DNA from: Litorivivens sp041625495
GTDB taxonomy: Bacteria; Pseudomonadota; Gammaproteobacteria; Pseudomonadales; Spongiibacteraceae
Assembly: GCF_041625495.1 (NCBI RefSeq)
Contig: NZ_JBFJTH010000103.1
Coordinates: 1 to 13,445 of the forward strand
Length of the DNA: 13,445 bases
Direction: 5' to 3'
The notes beneath the pieces are model-generated. The model worked only from the letters and a program-made list of their open reading frames with translations. It did not search any database and was not told the DNA's origin. The stretch's first letter is position 1. Each line of letters opens with the position of its first letter. The translations under genes and the position numbers were made by a program. This document shows positions 7,178 through 13,445 of the stretch, piece after piece.

Positions 7178-8002
7178 ATGACTAAACGCTACAGCTTCGA
7201 ATTTTTCCCACCCAAGACCGACATCGGTCGGGAGAAACTGCAAACCGTTCGCGCTGAACTGAGCGACCTAGGCCCCGAGTTCTTCTCCGTGACTTACGGT
7301 GCCGGCGGCTCTACGCGCGACAACACCAAGAACATTGTCACGCAGATGAAACAGGAAGGCCTGTCTGTTGCGCCGCACCTGTCTTTTGGCGGCGATGACG
7401 AAGCTTCCATGCTTGAACTGATCAACAGCTACAAGGATGCAGGCATTGACCGTATCGTTGCCTTGCGTGGCGATATACCTTCAGGCATGGGCGCAACCCG
7501 TCTGGTCTACGCTAAAGAGCTGGTGGAGTTTATCCGCAAGCACACCGGCGAGCATTTTCACCTCGAAGTGGCGGCCTACCCGGAGATTCACCCGGATGCC
7601 AAAAGCTACCAGGCCGATATCGATTTTCTGAAAGCCAAACTGGACGCCGGCGCCAACAGCGCGATCAGCCAGTACTTTTACAGCATCGACGCCTGGCACT
7701 ATTTTATGGATCACTGCCAAAAAGCGGGAATTGATAAGCCAATCTATCCCGGCATCATGCCCATCACCAACTTTGCTAACCTGGCGCGCTTTTCCCGCAA
7801 CTGCGGCGCCGAACTGCCTCGCTGGATGACGCAGAAGTTTGAAAGCTATGGCGATGATGCCGAAGCGAGCCGTGAATTTGGTGTCGAAGTGGTAACCCGT
7901 CTCTGCGAACAATTGCTCGCTGCTGGCGCTCCTGGGCTACACTTTTACACCATGAACACAGTGAACCCCACCAAAGCCATCTGGCAAAACCTCAAGCTGT
8001 GA
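7178..8002 (+). CDS. metF: 5,10-methylenetetrahydrofolate reductase
   Basis: FAD enzyme that reduces 5,10-methylene-THF to 5-methyl-THF, the methyl donor for homocysteine remethylation to methionine. The 274-residue TIM barrel shows FEFFPPKT with catalytic Glu8, SVTYGAGGSTRDNT (about 37-50), VALRGDIPSG with Asp99, EVAAYPEIHPDA, and the substrate-binding SAISQYFY and YPGIMPITNF segments. The ATG at 7178 gives the classic N-terminus MTKRYSFEFFPP; an earlier in-frame start inside the ahcY 3' end would add 40 residues unlike the family. No strong Shine-Dalgarno is seen (AGGTGA is about 22 bases upstream), so translation may depend on coupling or on the preceding hairpin. It is slightly shorter than E. 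coli MetF (296), with the difference mainly at the N-terminus. Confidence 0.96.
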   Translation: MTKRYSFEFFPPKTDIGREKLQTVRAELSDLGPEFFSVTYGAGGSTRDNTKNIVTQMKQEGLSVAPHLSFGGDDEASMLELINSYKDAGIDRIVALRGDIPSGMGATRLVYAKELVEFIRKHTGEHFHLEVAAYPEIHPDAKSYQADIDFLKAKLDAGANSAISQYFYSIDAWHYFMDHCQKAGIDKPIYPGIMPITNFANLARFSRNCGAELPRWMTQKFESYGDDAEASREFGVEVVTRLCEQLLAAGAPGLHFYTMNTVNPTKAIWQNLKL

Positions 8003-8007
8003 AAATT

Positions 8008-8027
8008 GCGCGTCATTCGTGACGCGC
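8008..8027 (+). terminator. Hairpin with UUCG loop after metF
   Basis: GCGCGTCA and TGACGCGC form a perfect 8-bp stem closed by a TTCG tetraloop, starting six bases after the metF stop. There is no continuous T-run after it, so it may mark an mRNA 3' end or a pause rather than act as a standard intrinsic terminator. Confidence 0.5.
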
Positions 8028-8115
8028 CTACCCAACTATTTCCCTCACACGCATTCTCTCAGCCGCTATCCTGCGCCTTCGATTCAGCAACAACCTCATC
8101 ACTGAAGGAGGCTCT

Positions 8116-8481
8116 ATGTTTCGCGTACAACCGGTAGGTCAGGATCGCATTGATATTGAAATGAGCGGACGCTTGGAAAGCAACGATATGCGTGCCGCGA
8201 TCGCTAATCTGGAAATGAAGTGTGAGCATATTCGCGACGGCAAAATGCTGTATTTTGTCCACGACTTTGAAATGCCCTCAGCCGGCGCTGTTGGGGTGGA
8301 ACTAAAACAATTGCCACAACTCATTCGCACCCTGAAGCACTTCGACAAAGCGGCTGTCATCGCCGATGAAAAATGGATACGCAATCTGAGTGAAGTGGAA
8401 GGCGCTTTGTTTCATGAACTGGAAGTAAAAGCTTTCGACATGAAGGATGCACACGCAGCCGAAGCCTGGCTTCACCACTGA
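8116..8481 (+). CDS. SpoIIAA/STAS-like domain protein
   Basis: A 121-residue soluble protein resembling the SpoIIAA-like (STAS/SEC14-like) family of small single-domain proteins. The pattern fits: an opening beta segment FRVQPVGQDRIDIEMSGRLES, a first helix with MRAAIANLEMK, a central beta strand MLYFVHDFEM, a long helix VGVELKQLPQLIRTLKHFDK, strand KAAVIADEKWIR, and a C-terminal ELEVKAFDMKDAHAAEAWL. No signal peptide or membrane segment is seen. An excellent AAGGAGG ribosome site lies just before the ATG. It is separated from metF by 113 bases and a hairpin, so it is probably a separate unit, and it converges on thiI 16 bases away. The specific function is unknown; the family is often annotated as possibly lipid- or membrane-associated. 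Confidence 0.75.
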   Translation: MFRVQPVGQDRIDIEMSGRLESNDMRAAIANLEMKCEHIRDGKMLYFVHDFEMPSAGAVGVELKQLPQLIRTLKHFDKAAVIADEKWIRNLSEVEGALFHELEVKAFDMKDAHAAEAWLHH

Positions 8482-8487
8482 GCGGCA

Positions 8488-8511
8488 ACCGCCCCAATCA
8501 ATTGGGGCGGT
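8488..8511. terminator. Palindromic hairpin at the convergent gene ends
   Basis: ACCGCCCCAAT (8488-8498) and ATTGGGGCGGT (8501-8511) form a perfect 11-bp stem with a two-base spacer. It sits between the STAS-like gene and thiI and contains the thiI stop codon (8498-8500) and its last codons. Neither strand has a clear T-run after it, so bidirectional termination or 3'-end protection is inferred from position. Confidence 0.5.
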
Positions 8512-9952
8512 ACACCTTGATATTGGTAAAGCCCTGCTCGACCAGATGAGCCGCATGCAGGCGGCTCATTACTCCCTTATCGCAATACAGCAGATAGGTT
8601 TTGTCACGCGATAGGGTATCGCTTTTACTGTGCAGCTCATAAAACGGTAGCGATGATACCGTCACGCCGGCAAGGCGTAGCGGCGCGCGTTCCACCTCAT
8701 CGGGATGACGTACATCGAGCACCACAGCATCCGGCACCGGCACCTGCAATACCTCAACTTCAATGCGCTCCAGCTCTTCGTTGGCCAGCTGATCAATCGT
8801 GGTATAGCGCGCAGCCGCCAGGGCCTGCTCCAAAACCGAAAAATCAAATTTCGCTTCCTGCGCAAGGATGCGCTCCGGACGAGCCTTCGTGGTGGGCTTC
8901 ACAGAAATCACGCCACAGTATTCCGGCATGTTTGCCGCAAACTCCTCGGTGCCGATCTCTGTTGCCGTGCGAATAATATCGCCTTTGTCGGCCGCAATCA
9001 GCGGACGCAATACCAGCTTGTCAGTAACCGCATCAATCACCGATAGGTTAGTCAGCGTCTGACTAGACACCTGCGCGATCGCTTCGCCCGTCACCAGTGC
9101 CTGCACGTTCAGCTGGTCAGCCACAGTTTCGGCGGCGCGCAGCATCATTCGCTTGAGCACCACCCCCATTTGGGAGTTGTCGACATTTTTCAGAATCTCA
9201 CCCACCACCCCCTCAAACGGCACGGTGACGAATTTAACCCGGTGCGACGCGCCGTATTTCATCCACAGGTACAAGGCTACTTCCTTGACCCCGATCTCGT
9301 GGTCGCGCCCACCCAGATTGAAAAAACAGAAGTGAGTGCGCAAACCGCGCTTCATCATCAGATAACTGGCAACCGGCGAATCAAACCCACCGGAAATCAG
9401 TGACAGCACCGGGTCGAGACTGCCCAGCGGAAAGCCACCCAGCCCCGGGTAGCGCTGATTGACAATGAACACGCTCTGGTCACGTACCTCAATACGCACC
9501 ACGACGTCCGGGTTTTTCAGATCAACGCCCTGAGCTTCTGAATGCTGATTGAGCCCCCCACCAACGTAGCGCTCTATATCCAGCGACTGAAAGGGGTGAT
9601 CACCTATGCGCTTGCAGCGCACACTGAATCGCAGCCCTTTGAGGCGATCGCCCCACAAAGCGAGCGTCTTCTGGAAAATATCATCGATATCCACCAGCGG
9701 GTACTCGACCACGTCCATAAAATAGGCGATGCCCGGGGTATTACTCAGCACATCAATAAATGCCGCCGCCGTATCAGGCTCTAGCTGCTGCGAACTGACT
9801 ACAATCTTGTCCCACTGGCGCTCAATATGTACTTCAGAATCAATGGGTTGCAAAAGGCGCTTGAGATTGGTGTGCAGCTGTTTCACAAATTGCTTGCGCA
9901 CGGGCCGGCTTTTGATGGTGATCTCAGGGAAAAACTTGACGATAAACTTCAT
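8498..9952 (-). CDS. thiI: tRNA 4-thiouridine synthase ThiI with rhodanese domain
   Basis: Transfers sulfur for 4-thiouridine at tRNA position 8 and, in its rhodanese-bearing form, for the thiazole of thiamine. The 484 residues contain an N-terminal ferredoxin-like/THUMP region (1-about 165), the PP-loop ATP motif SGGFDSPVAS at 187-196 with Asp191, and a C-terminal rhodanese domain from about 400. Cys346 in PEYCGVIS and Cys457 in LLYCDKG correspond to the two E. coli cysteines (344 and 456) that relay the persulfide, so both activities are expected. The ATG at 9950-9952 has only a weak ribosome site. It is divergent from glnA, as in Pseudomonas. Thiamine produced with its help would be a cofactor of transketolase in the same window, but that link is not specific. 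Confidence 0.97.
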   Translation of the reverse strand: MKFIVKFFPEITIKSRPVRKQFVKQLHTNLKRLLQPIDSEVHIERQWDKIVVSSQQLEPDTAAAFIDVLSNTPGIAYFMDVVEYPLVDIDDIFQKTLALWGDRLKGLRFSVRCKRIGDHPFQSLDIERYVGGGLNQHSEAQGVDLKNPDVVVRIEVRDQSVFIVNQRYPGLGGFPLGSLDPVLSLISGGFDSPVASYLMMKRGLRTHFCFFNLGGRDHEIGVKEVALYLWMKYGASHRVKFVTVPFEGVVGEILKNVDNSQMGVVLKRMMLRAAETVADQLNVQALVTGEAIAQVSSQTLTNLSVIDAVTDKLVLRPLIAADKGDIIRTATEIGTEEFAANMPEYCGVISVKPTTKARPERILAQEAKFDFSVLEQALAAARYTTIDQLANEELERIEVEVLQVPVPDAVVLDVRHPDEVERAPLRLAGVTVSSLPFYELHSKSDTLSRDKTYLLYCDKGVMSRLHAAHLVEQGFTNIKVYRPN

Positions 9953-9999
9953 GACAGCCCAGATTTGGCGACAATAGACGCGCAGTGGAGAAAAACGCG

Positions 10000-10005
10000 A
10001 TTATA
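10000..10005 (-). promoter_or_regulatory. Candidate -10 box for thiI
   Basis: On the minus strand this reads as a perfect TATAAT, about 48 bases upstream of the thiI start codon. No good -35 hexamer is seen at 16-18 bases, so the call rests on the -10 match and its position. Confidence 0.4.
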
Positions 10006-10051
10006 GCGTTAATTGGCACAAGACTCATGGACGCCCTTGCAAAGATCAAAA

Positions 10052-10068
10052 TGCACCACTATGGTGCG
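10052..10068. promoter_or_regulatory. NtrC binding site 1 (glnA enhancer)
   Basis: TGCACCACTATGGTGCG matches the NtrC consensus (TGCACC-N5-GGTGCA) at every position of both half-sites except the last base. Its centre is about 136 bases upstream of the predicted sigma-54 start site, like the high-affinity enhancer of E. coli glnAp2. Confidence 0.85.
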
Positions 10069-10072
10069 ATGA

Positions 10073-10089
10073 CGCACCATAATGGAGCG
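10073..10089. promoter_or_regulatory. NtrC binding site 2 (glnA enhancer)
   Basis: CGCACCATAATGGAGCG is a second NtrC palindrome with one changed base in each outer region. Its centre is 21 bp from that of site 1, two helical turns, which puts both dimers on one DNA face and suits cooperative binding. A lone half-site TGCACC at 10122-10127 may be a weaker third contact. Confidence 0.8.
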
Positions 10090-10169
10090 CTCTTCAGTTT
10101 TTCCGCACTTAAAAAAGGCAATGCACCGCGTAAAGGCCGATAAATGCAGGGATTCCTGCCCAATAGTAG

Positions 10170-10185
10170 TGGCACGGCTTTTGCT
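10170..10185 (+). promoter_or_regulatory. Sigma-54 promoter of glnA
   Basis: TGGCACG-GCTT-TTGCT fits the sigma-54 consensus with the invariant GG (10171-10172) and GC (10183-10184) correctly spaced. Transcription should begin near 10196, giving a leader of about 113 bases. With the two NtrC sites upstream this is a complete nitrogen-regulated promoter. A TATAAT at 10235-10240 could be the -10 box of a second, sigma-70 promoter, but no convincing -35 precedes it. A small GGGGC/GCCCC hairpin lies at 10204-10221. The rest of the 356-base gap shows no gene. Confidence 0.88.
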
Positions 10186-10308
10186 TTTAGTGGAGTCACT
10201 CACGGGGCTCCTATGCGCCCCTGAAAGATAGGCATATAATCGCCCACTTTCGGCACGGCCGCAGGCACGGTCGAGACAACCAGACTCTCTTATTGGAGGA
10301 AAACCCTA

Positions 10309-11715
10309 ATGTCAGAGAACACTCTGAAACTGATTAAAGACAATGAAGTGAAATGGGTCGACCTGCGCTTTACCGACACAAAAGGTAAAGAGCAGCACGT
10401 AACCATTCCCGCCAAAGAAGTAGACGACAGCTTCTTCGAAGACGGCAAAATGTTTGACGGTTCCTCCATCTCTGGCTGGAAAGGCATCAACGAATCCGAC
10501 ATGATCCTGATGCCGGACGACGCCGCTTCTGTGCTGGACCCTTTCACCGACGACGCCACTGTTATCGTACGTTGTAACATCGTTGAGCCTTCTACCATGC
10601 AGGGCTACAACCGCGACCCACGCTCCATCGCGACCCGCGCTGAAGAATACATGCGCTCTACCGGCATTGCCGATGGCGCCCTGTTTGGTCCAGAGCCCGA
10701 ATTCTTCGTATTTGACGACGTAAAATGGCACGCTGACATCAGCGGTGCTGGCTACGCCATCAGCTCTGACGAAGCAGCCTGGTCTTCCAACAAGGTTTTC
10801 GAGGACGGCAACTTCGGTCACCGCCCTGGCGTTAAAGGCGGCTACTTCCCCGTTCCGCCAGTCGACAGCCTGCACGAGCTGCGTGCGGCCATGTGTGACG
10901 CCATGGAAGCCATGGGCCTGGATATCGAAGTACACCACCACGAAGTGGGTACTGCCGGTCAGTGTGAAATTGGTGTTGGCCCCAACAACGCTGTGAAAAA
11001 AGCCGACGAAGTACAGGTACTCAAGTACTGCGTACACAACGTTGCTCACGCGTATGGCAAAACCGCCACCTTCATGCCCAAGCCTCTGGTTGGCGACAAC
11101 GGTAGCGGCATGCACTGCCACATGTCACTGAGCAAAGACGGCACCAACCTGTTTGCCGGCGACGCCTACGGCGGCCTGTCTGAAACTGCCCTGTTCTACA
11201 TTGGCGGTATCATCAAGCACGCACGCGCGCTGAATGCCTTTGCCAACCCGTCCACCAACTCCTACAAGCGTCTGGTACCTGGCTTTGAAGCCCCGGTAAT
11301 GCTGGCCTACTCTGCCCGCAACCGCTCTGCTTCAATCCGTATTCCTTACGTATCCAACCCGAAAGCACGCCGCATCGAAGTGCGCTTTGGCGATCCCTCA
11401 GCCAACCCGTACCTGATGTTTGCTGCGTTCTTGATGGCTGGCCTGGACGGCATTCAGAACAAGATCCACCCCGGCGACGCTGCCGATAAAGATCTGTACG
11501 ACCTGCCCGCAGAAGAAGCCGCCGAGATCCCGACCGTGGCCGCTACCCTGGAGCAAGCACTGCAAGCTCTGGACGCAGATCGCGAGTTCCTGACCGCTGG
11601 CGGCGTATTCGACGACGACATGATCGACGCCTACATCGGCCTGAAAGCCGGTGAAGTTGAGCGCCTGAACATGACGACTCACCCCGTTGAGTTCGACATG
11701 TACTACAGCGTTTAA
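10309..11715 (+). CDS. glnA: Glutamine synthetase type I, adenylylatable
   Basis: ATP-dependent condensation of ammonia with glutamate; a cytosolic dodecamer and the main nitrogen-assimilation enzyme. The 468 residues match the enterobacterial GSI-beta length. Visible motifs: the beta-grasp segment MFDGSSISGW (48-57), EPEFFVFD near 128 with metal ligands, GTAGQCEIG with ligand glutamates at about 212-220, the ATP signature KPLVGDNGSGMHCH (about 258-270), NRSASIRIP near 340, and the adenylylation site KDLYDLP with Tyr397, which implies control by GlnE and PII. The ATG follows TTGGAGG at a good distance. Codon choice looks strongly biased, as expected for a highly expressed gene. Transcription is predicted from the upstream sigma-54 promoter and ends at the terminator right after the stop, so ntrB is a separate unit. 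Confidence 0.99.
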   Translation: MSENTLKLIKDNEVKWVDLRFTDTKGKEQHVTIPAKEVDDSFFEDGKMFDGSSISGWKGINESDMILMPDDAASVLDPFTDDATVIVRCNIVEPSTMQGYNRDPRSIATRAEEYMRSTGIADGALFGPEPEFFVFDDVKWHADISGAGYAISSDEAAWSSNKVFEDGNFGHRPGVKGGYFPVPPVDSLHELRAAMCDAMEAMGLDIEVHHHEVGTAGQCEIGVGPNNAVKKADEVQVLKYCVHNVAHAYGKTATFMPKPLVGDNGSGMHCHMSLSKDGTNLFAGDAYGGLSETALFYIGGIIKHARALNAFANPSTNSYKRLVPGFEAPVMLAYSARNRSASIRIPYVSNPKARRIEVRFGDPSANPYLMFAAFLMAGLDGIQNKIHPGDAADKDLYDLPAEEAAEIPTVAATLEQALQALDADREFLTAGGVFDDDMIDAYIGLKAGEVERLNMTTHPVEFDMYYSV

Positions 11716-11733
11716 TCGCTCTCGCATGCCCCG

Positions 11734-11761
11734 AAAGCCCGGCCCTGTGCCGGGCTTTTTT
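11734..11761 (+). terminator. Intrinsic terminator of glnA
   Basis: AAAGCCCGGC and GCCGGGCTTT form a perfect 10-bp stem with a five-base loop (CCTGT), followed by an unbroken run of T to 11761. It begins 19 bases after the glnA stop. Confidence 0.93.
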
Positions 11762-11837
11762 GTGCCCGCGCGACCAACGCGGAACCGTTCGCCAAACACC
11801 TATTGACGCCCGCCCCGATTGGCATAACCATAACGCC

Positions 11838-12374
11838 ATGAAACCAAAACGCATCTCACTTGCCGTGTGCACCCTTCTGGCTTTCTCCCTGTGTCAGGCG
11901 GAACCGCCGAAAGCCGAGGAAGACAGCGGCCCGCTGATATTTCGCTCCGAAGACAGCCAAGGCAACCCCGTTTTCAGTGACCAGCCGAGCCGCGACGCAC
12001 AGCGCGTGAATCTCAAGGACACCAATCGCACCCCAGCGGTTCAACCCCAAGCAAAGCCCCCGAAAAAACAGAAGTCGGCCAGCTCCAGCTACAAAGTGGT
12101 TTTTCTTGAACCTGCCGATGGCGACTTCTTCGCCAACGGTCTGCAGCCAGTTTCTGTCTCCATCAACGTCTCCCCGCCAGTGCTGCCCAAACACCAGATT
12201 GAGTTTTTGCTCGACGGCGCATCCATCGCTCTGGGGAGCAACTACACGACCACAATTGAACGACTCCGCCCCGGCGCGCACCAGATCAGCGCCAGAGTAG
12301 TCGACAAAAAAGGTAGGGTTGTCGGCAGCCCCGCCAGCATTGAAGTGACCGCTCAATGGCCCGGTGGCCGCTAA
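11838..12374 (+). CDS. Exported DUF4124-type protein with C-terminal Ig-like region
   Basis: 178 residues. A signal peptide is evident: basic MKPKR, a hydrophobic core to about residue 18, and a likely cleavage after CQA (residue 21). Residues about 33-60 fit DUF4124 (IFRSEDSQGNPVFSDQPS), a short periplasmic module. After a Pro/Lys/Gln-rich linker (about 66-86), residues 88-175 look like a beta-sandwich of Ig type (VVFLEPADGDFF, VSVSINVSP, HQIEFLLDG, GAHQISARVVDKKGRVVG). I chose the ATG at 11838 because it gives the signal peptide; upstream codons overlap the terminator region. No clear Shine-Dalgarno is present. A gene of this kind lies between glnA and ntrB in related bacteria as well, but its role, including any link with nitrogen control, is unknown. 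The predicted location is the periplasm. Confidence 0.75.
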   Translation: MKPKRISLAVCTLLAFSLCQAEPPKAEEDSGPLIFRSEDSQGNPVFSDQPSRDAQRVNLKDTNRTPAVQPQAKPPKKQKSASSSYKVVFLEPADGDFFANGLQPVSVSINVSPPVLPKHQIEFLLDGASIALGSNYTTTIERLRPGAHQISARVVDKKGRVVGSPASIEVTAQWPGGR

Positions 12375-12377
12375 CTC

Positions 12378-12392
12378 CAGCCAAACCGGCTG
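12378..12392 (+). terminator. Weak terminator-like hairpin after the DUF4124 gene
   Basis: CAGCC and GGCTG pair around a five-base AAACC loop four bases after the stop codon. A run of five T occurs only 13 bases further on (12406-12410), so efficient termination is doubtful. Confidence 0.3.
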
Positions 12393-12410
12393 AATCCAAG
12401 CCCTCTTTTT

Positions 12411-12429
12411 GCGCACCATATTGGTGCGC
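12411..12429. promoter_or_regulatory. NtrC binding site upstream of ntrB
   Basis: GCGCACCATATTGGTGCGC is a 19-base perfect palindrome around a central base and matches the NtrC consensus in both half-sites. It lies about 128 bases upstream of the predicted sigma-54 start of ntrB. It also covers the place of a -35 box for the TATACT (12436-12441) that could be a sigma-70 -10 element. A degenerate second NtrC-like site starts at 12431. Confidence 0.82.
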
Positions 12430-12521
12430 GTGCGCTATACTGGCAATCTTCCAGCCTCATTTCGGTGAGTCCTGAGGGCTCGCCAGCGCCCCAGATAGCA
12501 GCAGTCGCCCATCAGACTCCA

Positions 12522-12537
12522 TGGCCCGGATATTGCT
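12522..12537 (+). promoter_or_regulatory. Sigma-54 promoter of ntrB
   Basis: TGGCCCG-GATA-TTGCT has the invariant GG (12523-12524) and GC (12535-12536) with the same spacing as the glnA promoter and differs from its -24 block by one base. A start near 12548 would give a leader of about 25 bases that includes the AAGGAG ribosome site at 12554-12559. Activity is inferred from the match and the position. Confidence 0.72.
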
Positions 12538-12572
12538 TGTGGCCTAGGATAGAAAGGAGTTCACATATTCCC

Positions 12573-13445
12573 ATGGCACCGGATAACCTCCACCACCGCA
12601 TACTCGACAATCTCAAGACGGCCATCATTCTGGTGGAGCCCAACCTTACGGTGAGCTACCTGAATCCCGCCGCCGAGGCATTGTTGGCTGTGTCTCGCCT
12701 GCGCATGCAGGGGCATTCAGTCACCAAGCTGTTTTTCGAGCCGGAAGACACCATGATCAACCTGCTCGATGCCATCAATAACTTCAACGCCTACACCAAG
12801 CGCGAGGCTCAGCTGTTTCTGCAGTCCGGTGAAAAGATCACAGTCGATTTTGCCGTAACCCCGGTGCACGAAGCCAACAACCGTAAATCGTTGATCATCG
12901 AGCTGCAGCCGTTGGATCGCCTGCTGCGCATCAGCCGGGAAGAAGGCTTGTTTTCCAGCCAGGAAAACGCCCGGGTCTTGATTCGGGGGCTGGCCCACGA
13001 GATCAAGAACCCACTGGGTGGCTTGCGCGGCGCAGCGCAATTGCTGGCCCGAGAACTGCCTAGTGAAGACCTCGCCGACTACACCAACATCATCATTGAA
13101 GAGGCGGATCGGCTGCGCAATCTCGTGGATAACATGCTCGGACCCAACACCAACCCTCGCATGGAGCCGACCAACATCCATGAAGTGCTGGAGAGGGTCA
13201 GACACCTGGTGGAGGCCGAAGGGCTCGGCAATATCCGGGTACTGCGCGACTACGACCCCAGCATTCCCGAATTGATCGGCGATCGCGAGCAACTGATACA
13301 GGCAACGCTGAACATCGTGCGCAATGCCATGCAGGCACTGCAACAGCATGGCTACAGCGTCGAAAATCCACAAATCACACTGCGCACTCGCGCACTGCGC
13401 CAGTTCACTATCGGCTCACACCGCTACCGCCTGGTGTGCCGGGTA
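12573..13445 (+). CDS. glnL: Nitrogen regulation sensor kinase NtrB (partial, runs off the window)
   Basis: Cytosolic histidine kinase/phosphatase that, under PII control, sets the phosphorylation of the activator NtrC. The 291 codons in view are open to the window edge. A PAS domain spans about residues 5-115 (RILDNLKTAIILVEPNLTV, NPAAEALL). It is followed by the dimerisation domain with the H-box GLAHEIKNPLGG, phospho-acceptor His142 (E. coli His139). Next comes a helix LADYTNIIIEEADRL and the start of the kinase ATP domain with the N-box NIVRNAMQAL around Asn251. No membrane segment is present, as expected for NtrB. The ATG at 12573 has AAGGAG 13 bases upstream. NtrC should be encoded immediately downstream. 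The preceding NtrC site and sigma-54 motif suggest autogenous control. Also named ntrB. Confidence 0.96.
   Translation, partial: MAPDNLHHRILDNLKTAIILVEPNLTVSYLNPAAEALLAVSRLRMQGHSVTKLFFEPEDTMINLLDAINNFNAYTKREAQLFLQSGEKITVDFAVTPVHEANNRKSLIIELQPLDRLLRISREEGLFSSQENARVLIRGLAHEIKNPLGGLRGAAQLLARELPSEDLADYTNIIIEEADRLRNLVDNMLGPNTNPRMEPTNIHEVLERVRHLVEAEGLGNIRVLRDYDPSIPELIGDREQLIQATLNIVRNAMQALQQHGYSVENPQITLRTRALRQFTIGSHRYRLVCRV

Noticed and set aside
10251..10274. Second sigma-54 promoter from repeated GGCACGG before glnA
   Set aside because: The GGCACGG words are not followed by TTGC at the required spacing.
10312..11121. Long open frame antisense to glnA
   Set aside because: Same cause: a codon-bias shadow of a strongly expressed gene, with no ribosome site or known fold.

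Overview
The window looks like chromosomal DNA of a moderately high-GC gammaproteobacterium, most likely a marine lineage near Pseudomonadales or Cellvibrionales. The evidence is the protein families (an Epd-type dehydrogenase, a ThiI with a rhodanese tail, an adenylylatable GSI-type GlnA) and two gene orders that resemble those of Pseudomonas: tkt next to an ArsR-type regulator and metK, and thiI / glnA / DUF4124 gene / ntrB. The genes are mostly core metabolism and regulation. I see no insertion sequence, prophage, CRISPR array, tRNA or rRNA.

Layout: (1) 1-182 is non-coding downstream sequence with a G-rich repeat-like edge. (2) 183-3172, minus strand: tkt (transketolase) and epd (erythrose-4-phosphate dehydrogenase), joined by an ATGA stop/start overlap. 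(3) 3173-3362 is a divergent control region with a perfect 20-bp A+T palindrome just upstream of the next gene. (4) 3363-8002, plus strand: an S-adenosylmethionine (SAM) cycle cluster made of an ArsR-type HTH fused to a SAM-methyltransferase fold (SahR-like), metK, ahcY and metF. The leader before ahcY holds self-complementary arms that can fold in two exclusive ways, and a strong hairpin lies between ahcY and metF. (5) 8116-8481: a small SpoIIAA/STAS-like protein, convergent with thiI (8498-9952, minus). (6) 9953-10308: a divergent thiI/glnA control region with two phased NtrC sites and a near-consensus sigma-54 promoter. (7) glnA (10309-11715) with a strong intrinsic terminator, an exported DUF4124 protein (11838-12374), then the 5' 291 codons of ntrB/glnL (12573 to the window end).

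How the genes work together: MetK makes SAM, AhcY removes the S-adenosylhomocysteine (SAH) left by methylation, and MetF supplies the methyl-folate used to turn homocysteine back into methionine. The HTH-methyltransferase protein is well placed to sense SAM or SAH and control this cluster. In the right half, NtrB/NtrC would drive glnA and, judging by a second NtrC palindrome plus a second sigma-54 motif, ntrB itself. The most interesting signals are regulatory: the SahR-like fusion with its palindrome, the bistable ahcY leader that is not a canonical SAH riboswitch, and the apparent dual promoter of ntrB. I found no clearly new system.
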